A DNA stretch of 64,000 bases from Streptococcus mitis (GCF_005144795.1 NZ_SWFJ01000001.1:246033-310032), one strand, 5' to 3'. Shown: positions 8,099 to 17,686, counted from the first letter of the stretch. Translations and numbers: made by a program. The notes: a model not told the origin generated them from the sequence alone.

Positions 8099-9454
8099 TT
8101 AAACCCACTCACCGTTATGATTTACAGTATAACCGTCCACTATAGTATTAACAGCTAGCTCACCTGAAGAGTAAGAATAATACCACTTACCAGATACTTG
8201 ATACCAGCCCGTTTTCATTGCCCCTGAATCATCTAGATAATACCAAAATCCTTTCTCCTGTAACCAGCCTGTCTGCATTTCACCTGACGATTTCAAATAA
8301 TACCAGTTAGAACCATCTTTTAGCCATCCCGTTGATTTAGAACCATTGGATTTAAAATGATACCAACTACCATTCACTTTCTTCCAATTTATAGCCAAAC
8401 TACTATCCGTATTGTTGTTAGAGGTATTTCCTGGTTGGTGAACATCCGAGTGCGAAACTTCTTCCAACTGAACATAGCGACGACTTCCATTATAAGCAGT
8501 ATAACTCAACCATTTGTATCCATCTTTTTCGAGAATCTGATCATAATGAACGTTCTCTCCAGAGTAATAATAATCAATTGTAGTTGCGCTAGCTAGGGGC
8601 TGAGTCTTGATAGCAGATTTAGCCTTAAAAAAATGTGTTCCTCCTGTGGAAGAGATACGAGAATCATTTAGAACGTGAGAATCAAGAGGATTTGTATTCA
8701 CAGCCTCCAATTGTACATAACGACGGCTTCCATTATAAGTCGTATAACTCAACCACTTGTATCCGTCTTTTTCAAGAACTTGATCATAATGAACATTATC
8801 GCCAGCATAATAGTAATCAATCGTAGTAGCGCTAGCTAGAGGCTGATTTTTGATAGCAGCCTTAGCCTTGAAAGAATGTGTTCCTCCTGTGGAAACTGAA
8901 GTTTGACTATTCCCTGCACTTCCTCCAGCTAAATCTTTAAAATGAATAAAGCCAGTCATGGTATTGGCCTTCACGACGCGCTTATTATAAGATTCCCTTA
9001 TTCCATAGTTGTATTCTTCAATCTCAATCTGATCTCCCATTACATTTGACACCCAAGCAACATGCCCATAAGTTCCTGCAGTAGACCAAGCAATGGAGCC
9101 AATTGTCGGTGTATTATCGACACGATAACCTTCACGACGAGCACGATGCCCCCATTCATTCGCATTCCCATAAGCAGCCGGAATCTCAAAACCATTGACA
9201 TTACTCAAACGAAAGGCTGCAAAAGAAGTACACTGACGAGAATACATACGCCACTTGTCAATCTCCTGACTGCCATTTTTATAATAAGCAGGATAATCAT
9301 CCCCACGCGCAATCGATCCATTTCCTCCGGAATAGGCATATGCACTATCACCCGCTGCTAGCATCAATCCTACTACTAAAAAGGGAACAACTTTTTTAGC
9401 TGATTTTCTAAAAGAAAATCCTGTCTCTGTTACTTTGAATGGTAAAACTTTCAT
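8099..9454 (-). CDS. cbpD: Choline-binding CHAP-domain murein hydrolase CbpD (fratricide factor)
   Basis: This 451-residue secreted hydrolase has a signal peptide ending near residue 40 and a CHAP domain at about 41-175, with catalytic Cys75 (SRQCTSFAAF) and His131 (YGHVAWV). Two nearly identical SH3b domains follow at about 190-335, both with the GG-THxFKAK...YVQLE pattern. Four choline-binding repeats follow (WYHFKSNGSKSTGWL-type) and the usual VDGYTVNHNGEWV tail. In pneumococcus CbpD is made only in competence and lyses non-competent sister cells. A combox lies 50 bp upstream and AAGGAGGAAG precedes the ATG. The length matches the pneumococcal protein closely. Confidence 0.96.
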   Translation of the reverse strand: MKVLPFKVTETGFSFRKSAKKVVPFLVVGLMLAAGDSAYAYSGGNGSIARGDDYPAYYKNGSQEIDKWRMYSRQCTSFAAFRLSNVNGFEIPAAYGNANEWGHRARREGYRVDNTPTIGSIAWSTAGTYGHVAWVSNVMGDQIEIEEYNYGIRESYNKRVVKANTMTGFIHFKDLAGGSAGNSQTSVSTGGTHSFKAKAAIKNQPLASATTIDYYYAGDNVHYDQVLEKDGYKWLSYTTYNGSRRYVQLEAVNTNPLDSHVLNDSRISSTGGTHFFKAKSAIKTQPLASATTIDYYYSGENVHYDQILEKDGYKWLSYTAYNGSRRYVQLEEVSHSDVHQPGNTSNNNTDSSLAINWKKVNGSWYHFKSNGSKSTGWLKDGSNWYYLKSSGEMQTGWLQEKGFWYYLDDSGAMKTGWYQVSGKWYYSYSSGELAVNTIVDGYTVNHNGEWV

Positions 9455-9503
9455 TCTTCCTCCTTGAAAAATAATATAAATCGAAGATTGCCTTCACTTA
9501 AAT

Positions 9504-9511
9504 TATTCGGA
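9504..9511 (-). promoter_or_regulatory. Combox (SigX promoter) of cbpD
   Basis: TCCGAATA on the minus strand differs at one position from the combox consensus TACGAATA. It lies 49 bp upstream of the cbpD ATG, a normal distance for a late competence gene. Confidence 0.75.
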
Positions 9512-9542
9512 GAAAAAAGAAAAAGTGAGAAAATTTCTCACT

Positions 9543-9809
9543 TTAGTCAAGATAATGAATCAAATTCTTTTCTGTAAGGATATCTGAGTAAGTAAAGGAT
9601 TCAACGTAAACATTAGCTTGTTTATCTCCTTCAACGTTTCCAAATTCAACGATAAATAGGGATGGATAAACCTCAATTAGCTTACCCAATCTATTTTTTT
9701 GGCGCTTACGACCATTCTCCAAAGTCATTTCTACGACTTGTCCCTCATGTGCCTTGATTTCTTCTTTGATTTTTTTCATCTTGGCTACATCTGTAAATGC
9801 ATCTGACAT
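9543..9809 (-). CDS. Veg family protein
   Basis: This 88-residue cytoplasmic protein has the Veg-family pattern: KIKEEIKAHEGQVVEMTLENGRKR and a C-terminal SYxD-like segment. Veg proteins in Bacillus stimulate biofilm matrix expression by an unclear route; the streptococcal role is not known. It starts one base downstream of the dnaB helicase stop, so it is probably co-transcribed with it. The fold is expected to be a small SH3-like beta barrel. Confidence 0.85.
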   Translation of the reverse strand: MSDAFTDVAKMKKIKEEIKAHEGQVVEMTLENGRKRQKNRLGKLIEVYPSLFIVEFGNVEGDKQANVYVESFTYSDILTEKNLIHYLD

Positions 9810-9810
9810 C

Positions 9811-11163
9811 TTATTCCTCCCTCTTTGAGATACTTGAAAATTTATTGTATTCTTTTTGGAAAATCAATTCCACCGTTCCACGAGCTCCACTACGGTTTTT
9901 CTCGATAATAACTTCTACCTTATTATTCGGTATGCCTTCCTCTTCTTCACCACCACGCTCATAGTAGTCGTCGCGATAAAGAAAGGCTACGATATCAGCG
10001 TCCTGCTCGATAGATCCCGATTCACGAATATCAGATAAGACCGGTCTCTTATCCTGACGTTGTTCTACACCACGAGACAACTGACTCAGAGCAATTACTG
10101 GAACCTTCAGTTCCTTAGCTAAAATTTTCAACTGACGTGAAATTTCTGAAACCTCTTGTTGACGATTTTCCCGACCAGTTCCCGTGATAAGCTGCAAGTA
10201 ATCTATCAAAATCAAACCAAGATTACCCGTTTCTTGAGCTAATTTACGTGAACGAGAACGAATCTCTGTAATCCGAATTCCTGGCGTATCATCAATGTAG
10301 ATACTTGCATTAGCCAAATTGCCTTGAGCAATGGTATACTTTTGCCATTCCTCATCGGTCAATTGACCTGTACGGATAGAATGCGATTCCACCAAACCTT
10401 CTGCCGCCAACATACGATCCACTAAACTTTCCGCACCCATTTCGAGCGAAAAGATAGCAACCGTTTTGTCCAACTTAGTCCCAATGTTCTGAGCAATATT
10501 TAAGGCAAAGGCTGTCTTACCAACCGCAGGACGAGCTGCCAAAATAATCAACTCCTCCTCATGCAAACCAGTCGTCATATGATCCAAATCACGATAACCT
10601 GTCGCAATACCTGTAATATCAGTAGTTTGTTGGGAGCGAGCCTCCAGATTGCCAAAGTTGACATTCAACACATCTCTAATGTTCTTAAATCCACTTCGAT
10701 TAGCATTTTCACTAACATCAATCAGACCTTTTTCTGCTTGAGCAATGATTTCATCAGCTGGTTGTGAAGCCTCGTAAGCTTGATTGACAGACTCTGTCAA
10801 CTTGGCGATTAATCGCCGTAGCATAGCCTTTTCTGCAACAATTTTAGCATAATACTCCGCATTAGCAGAAGTTGGCACAGAATTGACAATCTCAACTAGG
10901 TAAGACAGCCCACCAATATTCTGTAAATCACCTTGATTATCAAGAATGGTACGAACCGTTGTTGCATCGATAGCATCGCCGCGATTGGATAAATCAACCA
11001 TAGCTTGGAAAATCAAACGATGGGCATACTTAAAAAAGTCCCGAGATTCAATATATTCTCGCACAAAAACAAGCTTACTCTCGTCAATAAAGATAGCCCC
11101 CAAAACGGATTGTTCAGCTAAGATATCTTGAGGCTGTACTCGTAACTCTTCTACTTCTGCCAT
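9811..11163 (-). CDS. dnaB: Replicative DNA helicase (DnaB family; named DnaC in many Gram-positives)
   Basis: This 450-residue hexameric helicase unwinds the fork ahead of the polymerase. The N-terminal helicase-interaction domain (about 10-150) includes QSVLGAIFIDE. The RecA-like core has Walker A ARPAVGKTAFALN, Walker B LGLILIDYLQLI, SQLSRGVEQR and RSGARGTVEL. The order rplI-dnaB is the common Firmicutes arrangement. ATG at 11163. Confidence 0.97.
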   Translation of the reverse strand: MAEVEELRVQPQDILAEQSVLGAIFIDESKLVFVREYIESRDFFKYAHRLIFQAMVDLSNRGDAIDATTVRTILDNQGDLQNIGGLSYLVEIVNSVPTSANAEYYAKIVAEKAMLRRLIAKLTESVNQAYEASQPADEIIAQAEKGLIDVSENANRSGFKNIRDVLNVNFGNLEARSQQTTDITGIATGYRDLDHMTTGLHEEELIILAARPAVGKTAFALNIAQNIGTKLDKTVAIFSLEMGAESLVDRMLAAEGLVESHSIRTGQLTDEEWQKYTIAQGNLANASIYIDDTPGIRITEIRSRSRKLAQETGNLGLILIDYLQLITGTGRENRQQEVSEISRQLKILAKELKVPVIALSQLSRGVEQRQDKRPVLSDIRESGSIEQDADIVAFLYRDDYYERGGEEEEGIPNNKVEVIIEKNRSGARGTVELIFQKEYNKFSSISKREE

Positions 11164-11206
11164 CAGACTTCCCTTCCTTTTACAATCTTGTCAAGAAGGT
11201 GTAAAT

Positions 11207-11659
11207 TTATCCTTCTTTCACACGAAGATTGATTACGCTTGTGATATCTTGATAGATTTTCACTGGCACATCAATCAAACCAACCGCCCGAATCGGAGCT
11301 TGTACTTGGATATGACGTTTATCAAGCTTAATTCCAAATTGCTTTTGCAATTCTTCTGCAATCTTCTTATTCGTAATTGAACCAAAAGTACGGCCATCTG
11401 GACCAACTTTTTCAACAAATTCTACAACAGTTTCTTCTGCTTCAAGTTGGGCTTTAATTGCTTTTGCTTCTGCAATCATCTCAGCGTGAGCTTTCTCTTC
11501 AGATTTTTGTTTACCACGAAGTTCACCTACAGCTTGAGCAGTCGCTTCTTTGGCTAGATTCTTTTTGATAAGAAAGTTTTGCGCATACCCTGTCGGTACT
11601 TCCTTAATTTCGCCTTTTTTTCCTTTTCCTTTAACATCTGCTAAAAAGATTACTTTCAT
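11207..11659 (-). CDS. rplI: 50S ribosomal protein L9
   Basis: This 150-residue L9 has the N-terminal [21 protein letters not shown] and [13 protein letters not shown] motifs that bind 23S rRNA, then a long helix and a C-terminal domain containing [14 protein letters not shown]. It overlaps the upstream gdpP gene by 4 bp (ATGA), indicating translational coupling, and is followed by dnaB after 43 bp. Confidence 0.98.
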   Translation of the reverse strand: MKVIFLADVKGKGKKGEIKEVPTGYAQNFLIKKNLAKEATAQAVGELRGKQKSEEKAHAEMIAEAKAIKAQLEAEETVVEFVEKVGPDGRTFGSITNKKIAEELQKQFGIKLDKRHIQVQAPIRAVGLIDVPVKIYQDITSVINLRVKEG

Positions 11660-13629
11660 TCTTCTTTCTCCTTTTCCTTTATTTCATTTAATACAATTTC
11701 TGTCAGTTTTTCACCCGCTTCTGACAAGGTTAAATCTTTAATTTGAGCTGCTGCCAAATTAAAGTGGCCTCCACCTCCCAGCTCTTCCATGATCCGTTGT
11801 ACATTCAGTTTACTACGACTGCGAGCGGAGATAGAGATAAACCCTTGTGTATTCTTCGCAAGAACAAAACTCGCTTCAATACCCGACATAGCTAACATGG
11901 CATCTGCTGCCTTACTAATAACAACTGTATCATAGCATTTTGAGTCCTTAACCTCTGCTATTAGTACATTTGAACCTAATTTACGTCCCTGTAAAATCAG
12001 TTCATTGACCTCACGATATTCTTCAAAATCCGTCGCAGCGATTTCCTGGATAGCAATACTATCACTTCCTCTCGTTCTGAGATAGCTAGCAACATCAAAT
12101 GTCCGACTAGTCACTCGTGAGGTGAAATTTTTAGTATCCAGCATCATACCAGCCATCAAGACACTGGCTTGCATACGACTCAGACGATTTTTCTTAGAAT
12201 TCTGGAACTGAATCAATTCTGTTACCAACTCACTGGCACTGCTGGCACCACTTTCGATATAAGTAATAACTGCATTATCAGGAAAATCCTGATCCCTTCT
12301 GTGGTGGTCAATAACGATGGTCTGTGTAAACAAATCATAAAATTCTTTCGATAAAGTTAAGGCAGTCTTTGAATGGTCTACAAGAATCAACAAAGAACGA
12401 TTGGTCACCATCCCCATTGCATCCTTAACAGACAACAACTTCGTAACTCCTTCTTTTTCTAAGAATGAAACAGCTCGTTCAATATCTGGAGACATTTGTT
12501 CTTCGTCATAAAGAGCATAGCTATTTTCAGTCACATTGCTGGCAAACAACTGCATACCTACAGCAGAACCCAAAGCATCCATATCGAGGTTTTTATGACC
12601 AACTACAAAAACCTTATCTACACTCCGAATCTTATCTGAAATAGCTGTCATCATAGCGCGCGTACGTGTCCTTGTACGTTTGATTGACGCCGCAGATCCA
12701 CCACCAAAATAAACTGGATTTTTAGTTTCGTCATTCTCCTTGACAACAACCTGGTCGCCACCACGCACTTCAGCCAAGTTCAAATTGAGCAAAGCAACTT
12801 TCCCTATTTCATCATGATTTCCATCACCATAAGAAAATCCCATACTTAAGGTCAAAGGTAGCTGTCTCTGTTTCGCCTCTTCTCTGAAAGCATCGATAAC
12901 CGAAAATTTATCATTCATCAATCCCTCAAGTACCGTGTAGTCCGTAAATAAATAAAAACGGTCCATACTCACTCGACGGGAGAACATGGCATGCTTCCCA
13001 GCAAATTCTGAAACAAAATTTGCTACAAAACTATTGATATGACTGATATCAGACTCCGATGTTTCATCTTCTAAGTCATCGTAGTTGTCAACAGAAACGA
13101 CACCAATCACAGGCCGACTCGTTACTAACTCGACAGTCGCTTCGTATTCTCCAGACACATCAAAAAAGTAAAGAACTCCAGATGCCTTGTCCATATGAAC
13201 CGAATAGCGGGTCTCACCCAAGGTGGCATAAGAACCTGGATTCCCCACAGAAGCCTTGATAATAGTCTGAATTAAGGCTATATCAACCTCTCCCTCTTCA
13301 GTTGTTAGAATTAGCTCTGCATACGGATTAAACCACTCTACCTCCCCACTAGATAAATCTAGTTTTAAAACACCAACCGGCATCTGATCCAATAAAGTAT
13401 TCAAGCTGTTTTCTGCCTGATGATTCACATATTGAATTTGTTTAATTACTCTATTTTCATACTTTTTTTTATTCCAGATGAATAAAATCAAATAAAGAAG
13501 CACAAATAAAAATAAAACACCAATTGTTACTATATTATTTTTTGAAAAAAGAATCATCATTGTCAGAATTCCTAAGGTTATAATCCCAAGTAGAATCACC
13601 GAAAACGGAGTCAATTTAATTTTTTTCAT
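11656..13629 (-). CDS. gdpP: c-di-AMP phosphodiesterase, GdpP/Pde1 (DHH-DHHA1)
   Basis: This 657-residue membrane protein has two N-terminal transmembrane segments (about 10-50), a PAS-like region and a degenerate GGDEF region (about 170-300). The DHH phosphoesterase part has [24 protein letters not shown] and IDHHRRD. A DHHA1 domain carries [12 protein letters not shown]. It degrades the second messenger c-di-AMP (Pde1 in pneumococcus), affecting osmotic balance, beta-lactam response and competence. The start is the ATG at 13629 with AGAGG upstream; an in-frame ATG six codons earlier is not needed. An extended -10 (TGATATAAT) lies just upstream. Confidence 0.95.
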   Translation of the reverse strand: MKKIKLTPFSVILLGIITLGILTMMILFSKNNIVTIGVLFLFVLLYLILFIWNKKKYENRVIKQIQYVNHQAENSLNTLLDQMPVGVLKLDLSSGEVEWFNPYAELILTTEEGEVDIALIQTIIKASVGNPGSYATLGETRYSVHMDKASGVLYFFDVSGEYEATVELVTSRPVIGVVSVDNYDDLEDETSESDISHINSFVANFVSEFAGKHAMFSRRVSMDRFYLFTDYTVLEGLMNDKFSVIDAFREEAKQRQLPLTLSMGFSYGDGNHDEIGKVALLNLNLAEVRGGDQVVVKENDETKNPVYFGGGSAASIKRTRTRTRAMMTAISDKIRSVDKVFVVGHKNLDMDALGSAVGMQLFASNVTENSYALYDEEQMSPDIERAVSFLEKEGVTKLLSVKDAMGMVTNRSLLILVDHSKTALTLSKEFYDLFTQTIVIDHHRRDQDFPDNAVITYIESGASSASELVTELIQFQNSKKNRLSRMQASVLMAGMMLDTKNFTSRVTSRTFDVASYLRTRGSDSIAIQEIAATDFEEYREVNELILQGRKLGSNVLIAEVKDSKCYDTVVISKAADAMLAMSGIEASFVLAKNTQGFISISARSRSKLNVQRIMEELGGGGHFNLAAAQIKDLTLSEAGEKLTEIVLNEIKEKEKEE

Positions 13630-13648
13630 TCTAAACCTCTTGCGCATT

Positions 13649-13657
13649 ATTATATCA
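13649..13657 (-). promoter_or_regulatory. Extended -10 promoter of gdpP-rplI-dnaB
   Basis: TGATATAAT on the minus strand ends 19 bp upstream of the gdpP ATG. A clear -35 is not visible. Confidence 0.6.
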
Positions 13658-13725
13658 CAAATGCCCTTAAAAAGCGACTTTTAAAAGAGGTAAATAGCCT
13701 GTTAATTATAGATTTATGAGCAAAT

Positions 13726-13750
13726 AGGAGGATACATAAATCATCCCCCT
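13726..13750 (-). terminator. Probable thiolase terminator
   Basis: On the minus strand an AGGGGGAT / ATCCTCCT stem (one G-T pair) lies downstream of the thiolase stop. The T-rich tail is short (ATTTG), so it may be weak. Confidence 0.5.
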
Positions 13751-13791
13751 GATTTCCACTTAACATAATTCTATATCTTTATCTATCTGTT

Positions 13792-14970
13792 TTAACGCTC
13801 TACGATAAGGGCTATCCCCATCCCTCCTCCGATACAGAGAGTTGCTAAACCAGTTTTAGCATCACGTTTCATCATTTCATGTACCAGAGTCACTAGGATT
13901 CGGCAACCTGAAGCCCCAATTGGGTGACCAAGAGCAATCGCGCCACCATTGACATTGACAATATCTGTGCTAAAACCAAGTGTTTTCCCAACCGCACAAG
14001 CCTGAGCAGCAAAGGCTTCATTTGACTCAATTAAGTCAAGATCATCAACTGTCAAATTGCCTTTTTCAAGTGCCTTGCGAGTCGCATAAATCGGTCCACA
14101 TCCCATAATCTTAGGATCCAAACCTGCACTTGCATACGAACGAATGCGAGCAATCACTGGGAGTCCTAAGTCTTCAGCTTTTTCAGCACTCATGATTAAG
14201 ACAGCTGCTGCCCCGTCATTGATTCCTGAAGCATTTCCCGCTGTGACAGAACCGTCTTTTTTGAAAACAGGACCTAGCTCAGACAGACTCTCCAAGCTAG
14301 CATCTTTTCTAGGAAATTCATCTGTATCAAAGACGATAGGATCGCCTTTACGTTGAGGAATGACCACTGGCACAATCTCTTCTTTAAAGCGTCCAGACTC
14401 TATAGCCGCTACTGCTCGTTTTTGTGATTCCAAAGCAAAAGCATCTTGAATATCTCGACTAATACCATATTCTTTAGCCACATTCTCAGCTGTAATCCCC
14501 ATATGGTATTCATTAAAGGCATCAGACAAACCGTCCTTAATCATGGTATCTACCACTTTCGAATCTCCCATACGGCCACCCCAGCGAAAGTTTGGCAAAA
14601 CATATGGAGCTTGACTCATGTTTTCCGCACCACCAGCAACAATAATATCTGCATCGCCACACTGAATTGCTTGAGCAGCTAACTGAACTGCCTTCAAACC
14701 GGAACCACAAACCTTATTAATGGTAAAGGCTGGTGTAAATTCAGGAAACCCAGCATGAATACTCATTTGGCGAGCCACATTTTGGCCTAAACCTGCGCCT
14801 AGAACATTCCCCATAATTACTTCATCTACCTGCTCTGGTTTAATATTCGCTTTTTCTAAAGTACTCTTAATTACTAAAGATCCCAAATCAACAGCAGAAA
14901 CATTCTTTAAGCTCCCGCCAAAGGAACCTATAGGAGTTCGCACTGCCGAAACAATAACTACGTCTTTCAT
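13792..14970 (-). CDS. Acetyl-CoA acetyltransferase (acetoacetyl-CoA thiolase)
   Basis: This 392-residue thiolase II condenses two acetyl-CoA to acetoacetyl-CoA, the entry step of the mevalonate route that streptococci use for isoprenoids. Catalytic residues are visible: Cys88 in [10 protein letters not shown], His349 in [14 protein letters not shown], and Cys379 in CIGGGMGIA. The start is the ATG at 14970; an ATG four codons upstream overlaps the GGAGG ribosome binding site and is rejected. It is a single-gene unit between gdpP and hpf, and a 30-bp inverted repeat overlaps its likely promoter. From memory pneumococcal TIGR4 has no gene at this spot, so this looks like a lineage-specific insertion or a pneumococcal loss. 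It could also serve acetoacetyl-CoA breakdown. Confidence 0.93.
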   Translation of the reverse strand: MKDVVIVSAVRTPIGSFGGSLKNVSAVDLGSLVIKSTLEKANIKPEQVDEVIMGNVLGAGLGQNVARQMSIHAGFPEFTPAFTINKVCGSGLKAVQLAAQAIQCGDADIIVAGGAENMSQAPYVLPNFRWGGRMGDSKVVDTMIKDGLSDAFNEYHMGITAENVAKEYGISRDIQDAFALESQKRAVAAIESGRFKEEIVPVVIPQRKGDPIVFDTDEFPRKDASLESLSELGPVFKKDGSVTAGNASGINDGAAAVLIMSAEKAEDLGLPVIARIRSYASAGLDPKIMGCGPIYATRKALEKGNLTVDDLDLIESNEAFAAQACAVGKTLGFSTDIVNVNGGAIALGHPIGASGCRILVTLVHEMMKRDAKTGLATLCIGGGMGIALIVER

Positions 14971-15009
14971 GACTACCTCCATTTATGCCTTGTGTAATGA
15001 TGCAATACA

Positions 15010-15039
15010 AAAGTGGTTTACACTGGTGTAAACCACTTT
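15010..15039 (-). promoter_or_regulatory. 30-bp inverted repeat overlapping the putative thiolase promoter
   Basis: Two perfect 14-bp arms (AAAGTGGTTTACAC and its complement) are separated by 2 bp. On the minus strand a -35-like TTTACA (15027-15032) lies inside one arm. The 17-bp spacer crosses the rest of the repeat, and a TGTATT -10-like hexamer follows at 15004-15009, 33 bp before the thiolase ATG. It could be a repressor operator or the stem of a weak hpf terminator. Confidence 0.6.
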
Positions 15040-15056
15040 AATTAGTCATTTCAATT

Positions 15057-15605
15057 TTAAGATTCTTTAACCTCTAACAGACCAATTTCTCCATCTTCAC
15101 GACGATAAATCACATTAGTTGTTTGATCTTCAACATCCACATAGATAAAGAAATCATGTCCCAACAAATCCATCTGTAGAATAGCTTCTTCCAAATCCAT
15201 TGGTTTTAAATCAATTTGTTTTGAACGAACAACTCTAGACTGGACAACATTTGGATCTTCCACCAAAGCATCTGTAAATAATTGACTAGTTGCTACCTTG
15301 TTTTTATTTTTACGCTCAATTTTTGTTTTATTTTTACGAATCTGACGTTCAATTTTATCGGTTACAAGGTCAATTGAACCATACATATCTTGAGAGACAT
15401 CTTCTGCACGAAGAGTAATTGATCCAAGTGGAATCGTTACCTCCACTTTAGCCGTTTTTTCACGATACACCTTCAAGTTAACTCGAGCATCCAACTCTTG
15501 TTCAGCTTGAAAATACTTTTCGATCTTTTCGAGTTTAGAAACTACATAATCACGAATTGCTTCTGTTACTTCTAGGTTTTCACCACGGATACTATATTTA
15601 ATCAT
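15057..15605 (-). CDS. hpf: Long-form ribosome hibernation promoting factor
   Basis: This 182-residue protein has an N-terminal HPF/YfiA domain (IKYSIRGENLEVTEAIRDYVVSKL) of about 100 residues. A charged linker follows, then the C-terminal dimerization domain (MDLEEAILQMDLLGHDFFIYVD). The long form drives 100S ribosome dimers in stationary phase. It has its own promoter with a cre-like sequence, so catabolite control is plausible. Confidence 0.95.
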   Translation of the reverse strand: MIKYSIRGENLEVTEAIRDYVVSKLEKIEKYFQAEQELDARVNLKVYREKTAKVEVTIPLGSITLRAEDVSQDMYGSIDLVTDKIERQIRKNKTKIERKNKNKVATSQLFTDALVEDPNVVQSRVVRSKQIDLKPMDLEEAILQMDLLGHDFFIYVDVEDQTTNVIYRREDGEIGLLEVKES

Positions 15606-15646
15606 ATGAGTACCTTCTTTCTAAACATTTTTGTTTTTCTGATTTC

Positions 15647-15675
15647 ATTATAACGCTTTCATTTTAGTTTTGCAA
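15647..15675 (-). promoter_or_regulatory. hpf promoter with overlapping cre-like site
   Basis: On the minus strand TTGCAA and TATAAT are separated by 17 bp. Overlapping the -10, TGAAAGCGTTATAA (15648-15661) fits the CcpA cre consensus with one mismatch in the conserved positions. Confidence 0.65.
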
Positions 15676-15684
15676 ATTTTTTCC

Positions 15685-16347
15685 TCATCTTACAAGGGAA
15701 AATGTTTTTACATCCTCAGCACCAGCCTCTTCCAACAGTTTCTTCACACGATTTATAGTTGTTCCAGTAGTATAAATGTCATCTATAAGTAAGATTTTTT
15801 TAGGAATAGTAACTCCACTTTTAATAAAGAAAGGAAATTCTGTCCCCAAGCGTTCTGAACGACTTTTAGAATAACTAGCTCTCTCTTCTCCCTTATCCAG
15901 TAAGTCTTGAAAAGAGAACCCTGCTACTTCAACTAAACCTTCAACCTGGTTAAATCCCCTCTCAAGTAATCTTTCAGGACTTAGGGGAATTACGACAAAT
16001 TGATACTCTTTGTACTTTTTTAACTCCTCACTTAAAAATGAAGCGAACACTTTTCTTAAAAGGAAGTCTCCGTCAAACTTATACCGACTGAAAAAATCCT
16101 TCATAGCTTGATTGTAAGTAAAAATCGCTCTATGACTGACCTCAACTCCTTCTTTACACCAAAATTGACAATCTTGACACTTTGTTGACAGACCTGTTTT
16201 CATACAGTTTGGACAATTCTCTTCTCCAATCCTCTCAAAAGTAGAGTCACAGTCTGAACAAAGACAAGAGTCATCATTCTTCAAAAGTAAGAGACTACTA
16301 AAAGTTAAAACAGCCTTCATAGTCTGCCCACACAATAAGCACTTCAT
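15685..16347 (-). CDS. comFC: Competence protein ComFC (phosphoribosyltransferase-like)
   Basis: This 220-residue protein has an N-terminal zinc-finger-like cysteine cluster (CLLCGQ, CLCSDCDS, CPNCMKTG, CQDCQFWC). The C-terminus is phosphoribosyltransferase-like with the PRPP-loop motif ILLIDDIYTTGTTINRV. It partners with ComFA in bringing transforming DNA into the cell. It overlaps comFA by 4 bp (ATGA) and so shares its SigX promoter. Confidence 0.95.
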   Translation of the reverse strand: MKCLLCGQTMKAVLTFSSLLLLKNDDSCLCSDCDSTFERIGEENCPNCMKTGLSTKCQDCQFWCKEGVEVSHRAIFTYNQAMKDFFSRYKFDGDFLLRKVFASFLSEELKKYKEYQFVVIPLSPERLLERGFNQVEGLVEVAGFSFQDLLDKGEERASYSKSRSERLGTEFPFFIKSGVTIPKKILLIDDIYTTGTTINRVKKLLEEAGAEDVKTFSLVR

Positions 16348-17642
16348 AGACTCGCCTCCTTGTTCATCTGATGAATTTCCTTAATTGCCTTCTTGATTGA
16401 AGTATTTAACCCATCATGGAAGAAAAGCAAATCTCCTGTCGGTCTATCCATGCTTCGCCCAACTCGTCCACCAATCTGAATCAAGCTAGACTTGGTAAAA
16501 AGGCGATGATTGGCCTCTACTACGAAAACATCCACACAAGGGAAGGTAACTCCACGCTCCAATATTGTCGTACTGATGAGTATAGTCAGCACCCCATCTC
16601 GAAAAGCTTGTACTTTCTCTAATCGATCTTCTGTGACAGACGATACAAAACCAATTTTCTCATTTGGAAATTGCTCCTGTAAGATTTCTTTTAACTGCTG
16701 CCCTTTCTTAATTTCTGAAGCAAAAATGAGTAACGGATAAGCTGTCTTTCTCTGCTTCTCAATATAAGACTTTAACTTTGGTGACAAACACTTCTTCTCT
16801 AAATAGCGATTAAAATCGGATAACCAGACAGGTTTAGGAATAATCAACGGATTTCCATGAAATCGTCTTGGCAAGCTCAATCGTTTTAGTTCTCCTATGC
16901 GAACCTTCCTATCTAACTCATCAGTCGAAGTCGCTGTTAAAAAGATTCTCAAGCCATTCTCCTTTACACTATTCTTGACAGCGTGGTAAAGCGTGGGATT
17001 GTCAATATAAGGAAAAGCATCTACTTCATCCACTATCAGCAAATCAAAAGCTTGATAAAACTTCAATAACTGATGGGTCGTCGCAACAACTAATGGTGTT
17101 CGAAAATATGGATCTGATTCCCCGTGTAGAAGAGCTATCTCACAAGCAAAATCATCTTGCAAGCGCTTGTATAGCTCCAAACAAACATCTATGCGAGGAC
17201 TGGCCAAACATACTGCACCACCCGCATTGATCACTTTAGCCACTACTTGATAAATCATTTCTGTCTTTCCAGCTCCTGTAACCGCATGAACTAATGTTGG
17301 TTCTTGCTTGTCTACTGCTTGAATCAGTCCCTCTGACACCTTTTCTTGAAAAGGAGTTAATTGACCACGCCATTTAAGAACATTCTGTTTAGGAAAATCC
17401 TCCTGCGGAAAATAGTATAAATCTTGATCACTCCTGACTCGCTTCATCAGCAAGCACTTCCGACAATAGTAAGCACCGATAGGTAAATACCATTCTTCTA
17501 GAATAGTACCATTACAACGTTGACAGAAAAGTTTTCCCTTCTCTTTTCTCATTGCTGGAAGTTTCTCCGCCAACTGACGTTCCTCTTTAGTTAATTCATT
17601 CTCCGTAAACAACCGACCGAGATAATTTGGATTTACTTTCAT
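16344..17642 (-). CDS. comFA: Competence DNA-uptake ATPase ComFA (DEAD-box helicase family)
   Basis: This 432-residue ATPase powers DNA import across the membrane. The N-terminus has a zinc-binding cysteine set (FCQRC, YYCRKC). The SF2 helicase core has Walker A HAVTGAGKTEMIYQ, Walker B LLIVDEVDAFPY (DEVD), LTATS, and motif VI IQIGGRVGRSMDR. A perfect combox (TACGAATA) ends 7 bp before the ATG, which leaves no room for a ribosome binding site if the usual spacing holds. The next in-frame Met is residue 31, which would remove conserved N-terminal sequence. I keep the conventional start. Confidence 0.95.
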   Translation of the reverse strand: MKVNPNYLGRLFTENELTKEERQLAEKLPAMRKEKGKLFCQRCNGTILEEWYLPIGAYYCRKCLLMKRVRSDQDLYYFPQEDFPKQNVLKWRGQLTPFQEKVSEGLIQAVDKQEPTLVHAVTGAGKTEMIYQVVAKVINAGGAVCLASPRIDVCLELYKRLQDDFACEIALLHGESDPYFRTPLVVATTHQLLKFYQAFDLLIVDEVDAFPYIDNPTLYHAVKNSVKENGLRIFLTATSTDELDRKVRIGELKRLSLPRRFHGNPLIIPKPVWLSDFNRYLEKKCLSPKLKSYIEKQRKTAYPLLIFASEIKKGQQLKEILQEQFPNEKIGFVSSVTEDRLEKVQAFRDGVLTILISTTILERGVTFPCVDVFVVEANHRLFTKSSLIQIGGRVGRSMDRPTGDLLFFHDGLNTSIKKAIKEIHQMNKEASL

Positions 17643-17649
17643 ACTTCTT

Positions 17650-17657
17650 TATTCGTA
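17650..17657 (-). promoter_or_regulatory. Combox (SigX promoter) of comFA-comFC
   Basis: A perfect TACGAATA on the minus strand lies only 7 bp upstream of the comFA ATG. SigX transcripts usually begin a few bases after the box, so a leaderless transcript is predicted. Confidence 0.9.
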
Positions 17658-17686
17658 AAAACCTAGCGCTTTAAATGATTTTTTAG

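Noticed and set aside
14971..14982. Upstream ATG as the thiolase start
   Set aside because: It overlaps the GGAGG ribosome binding site of the ATG at 14970.
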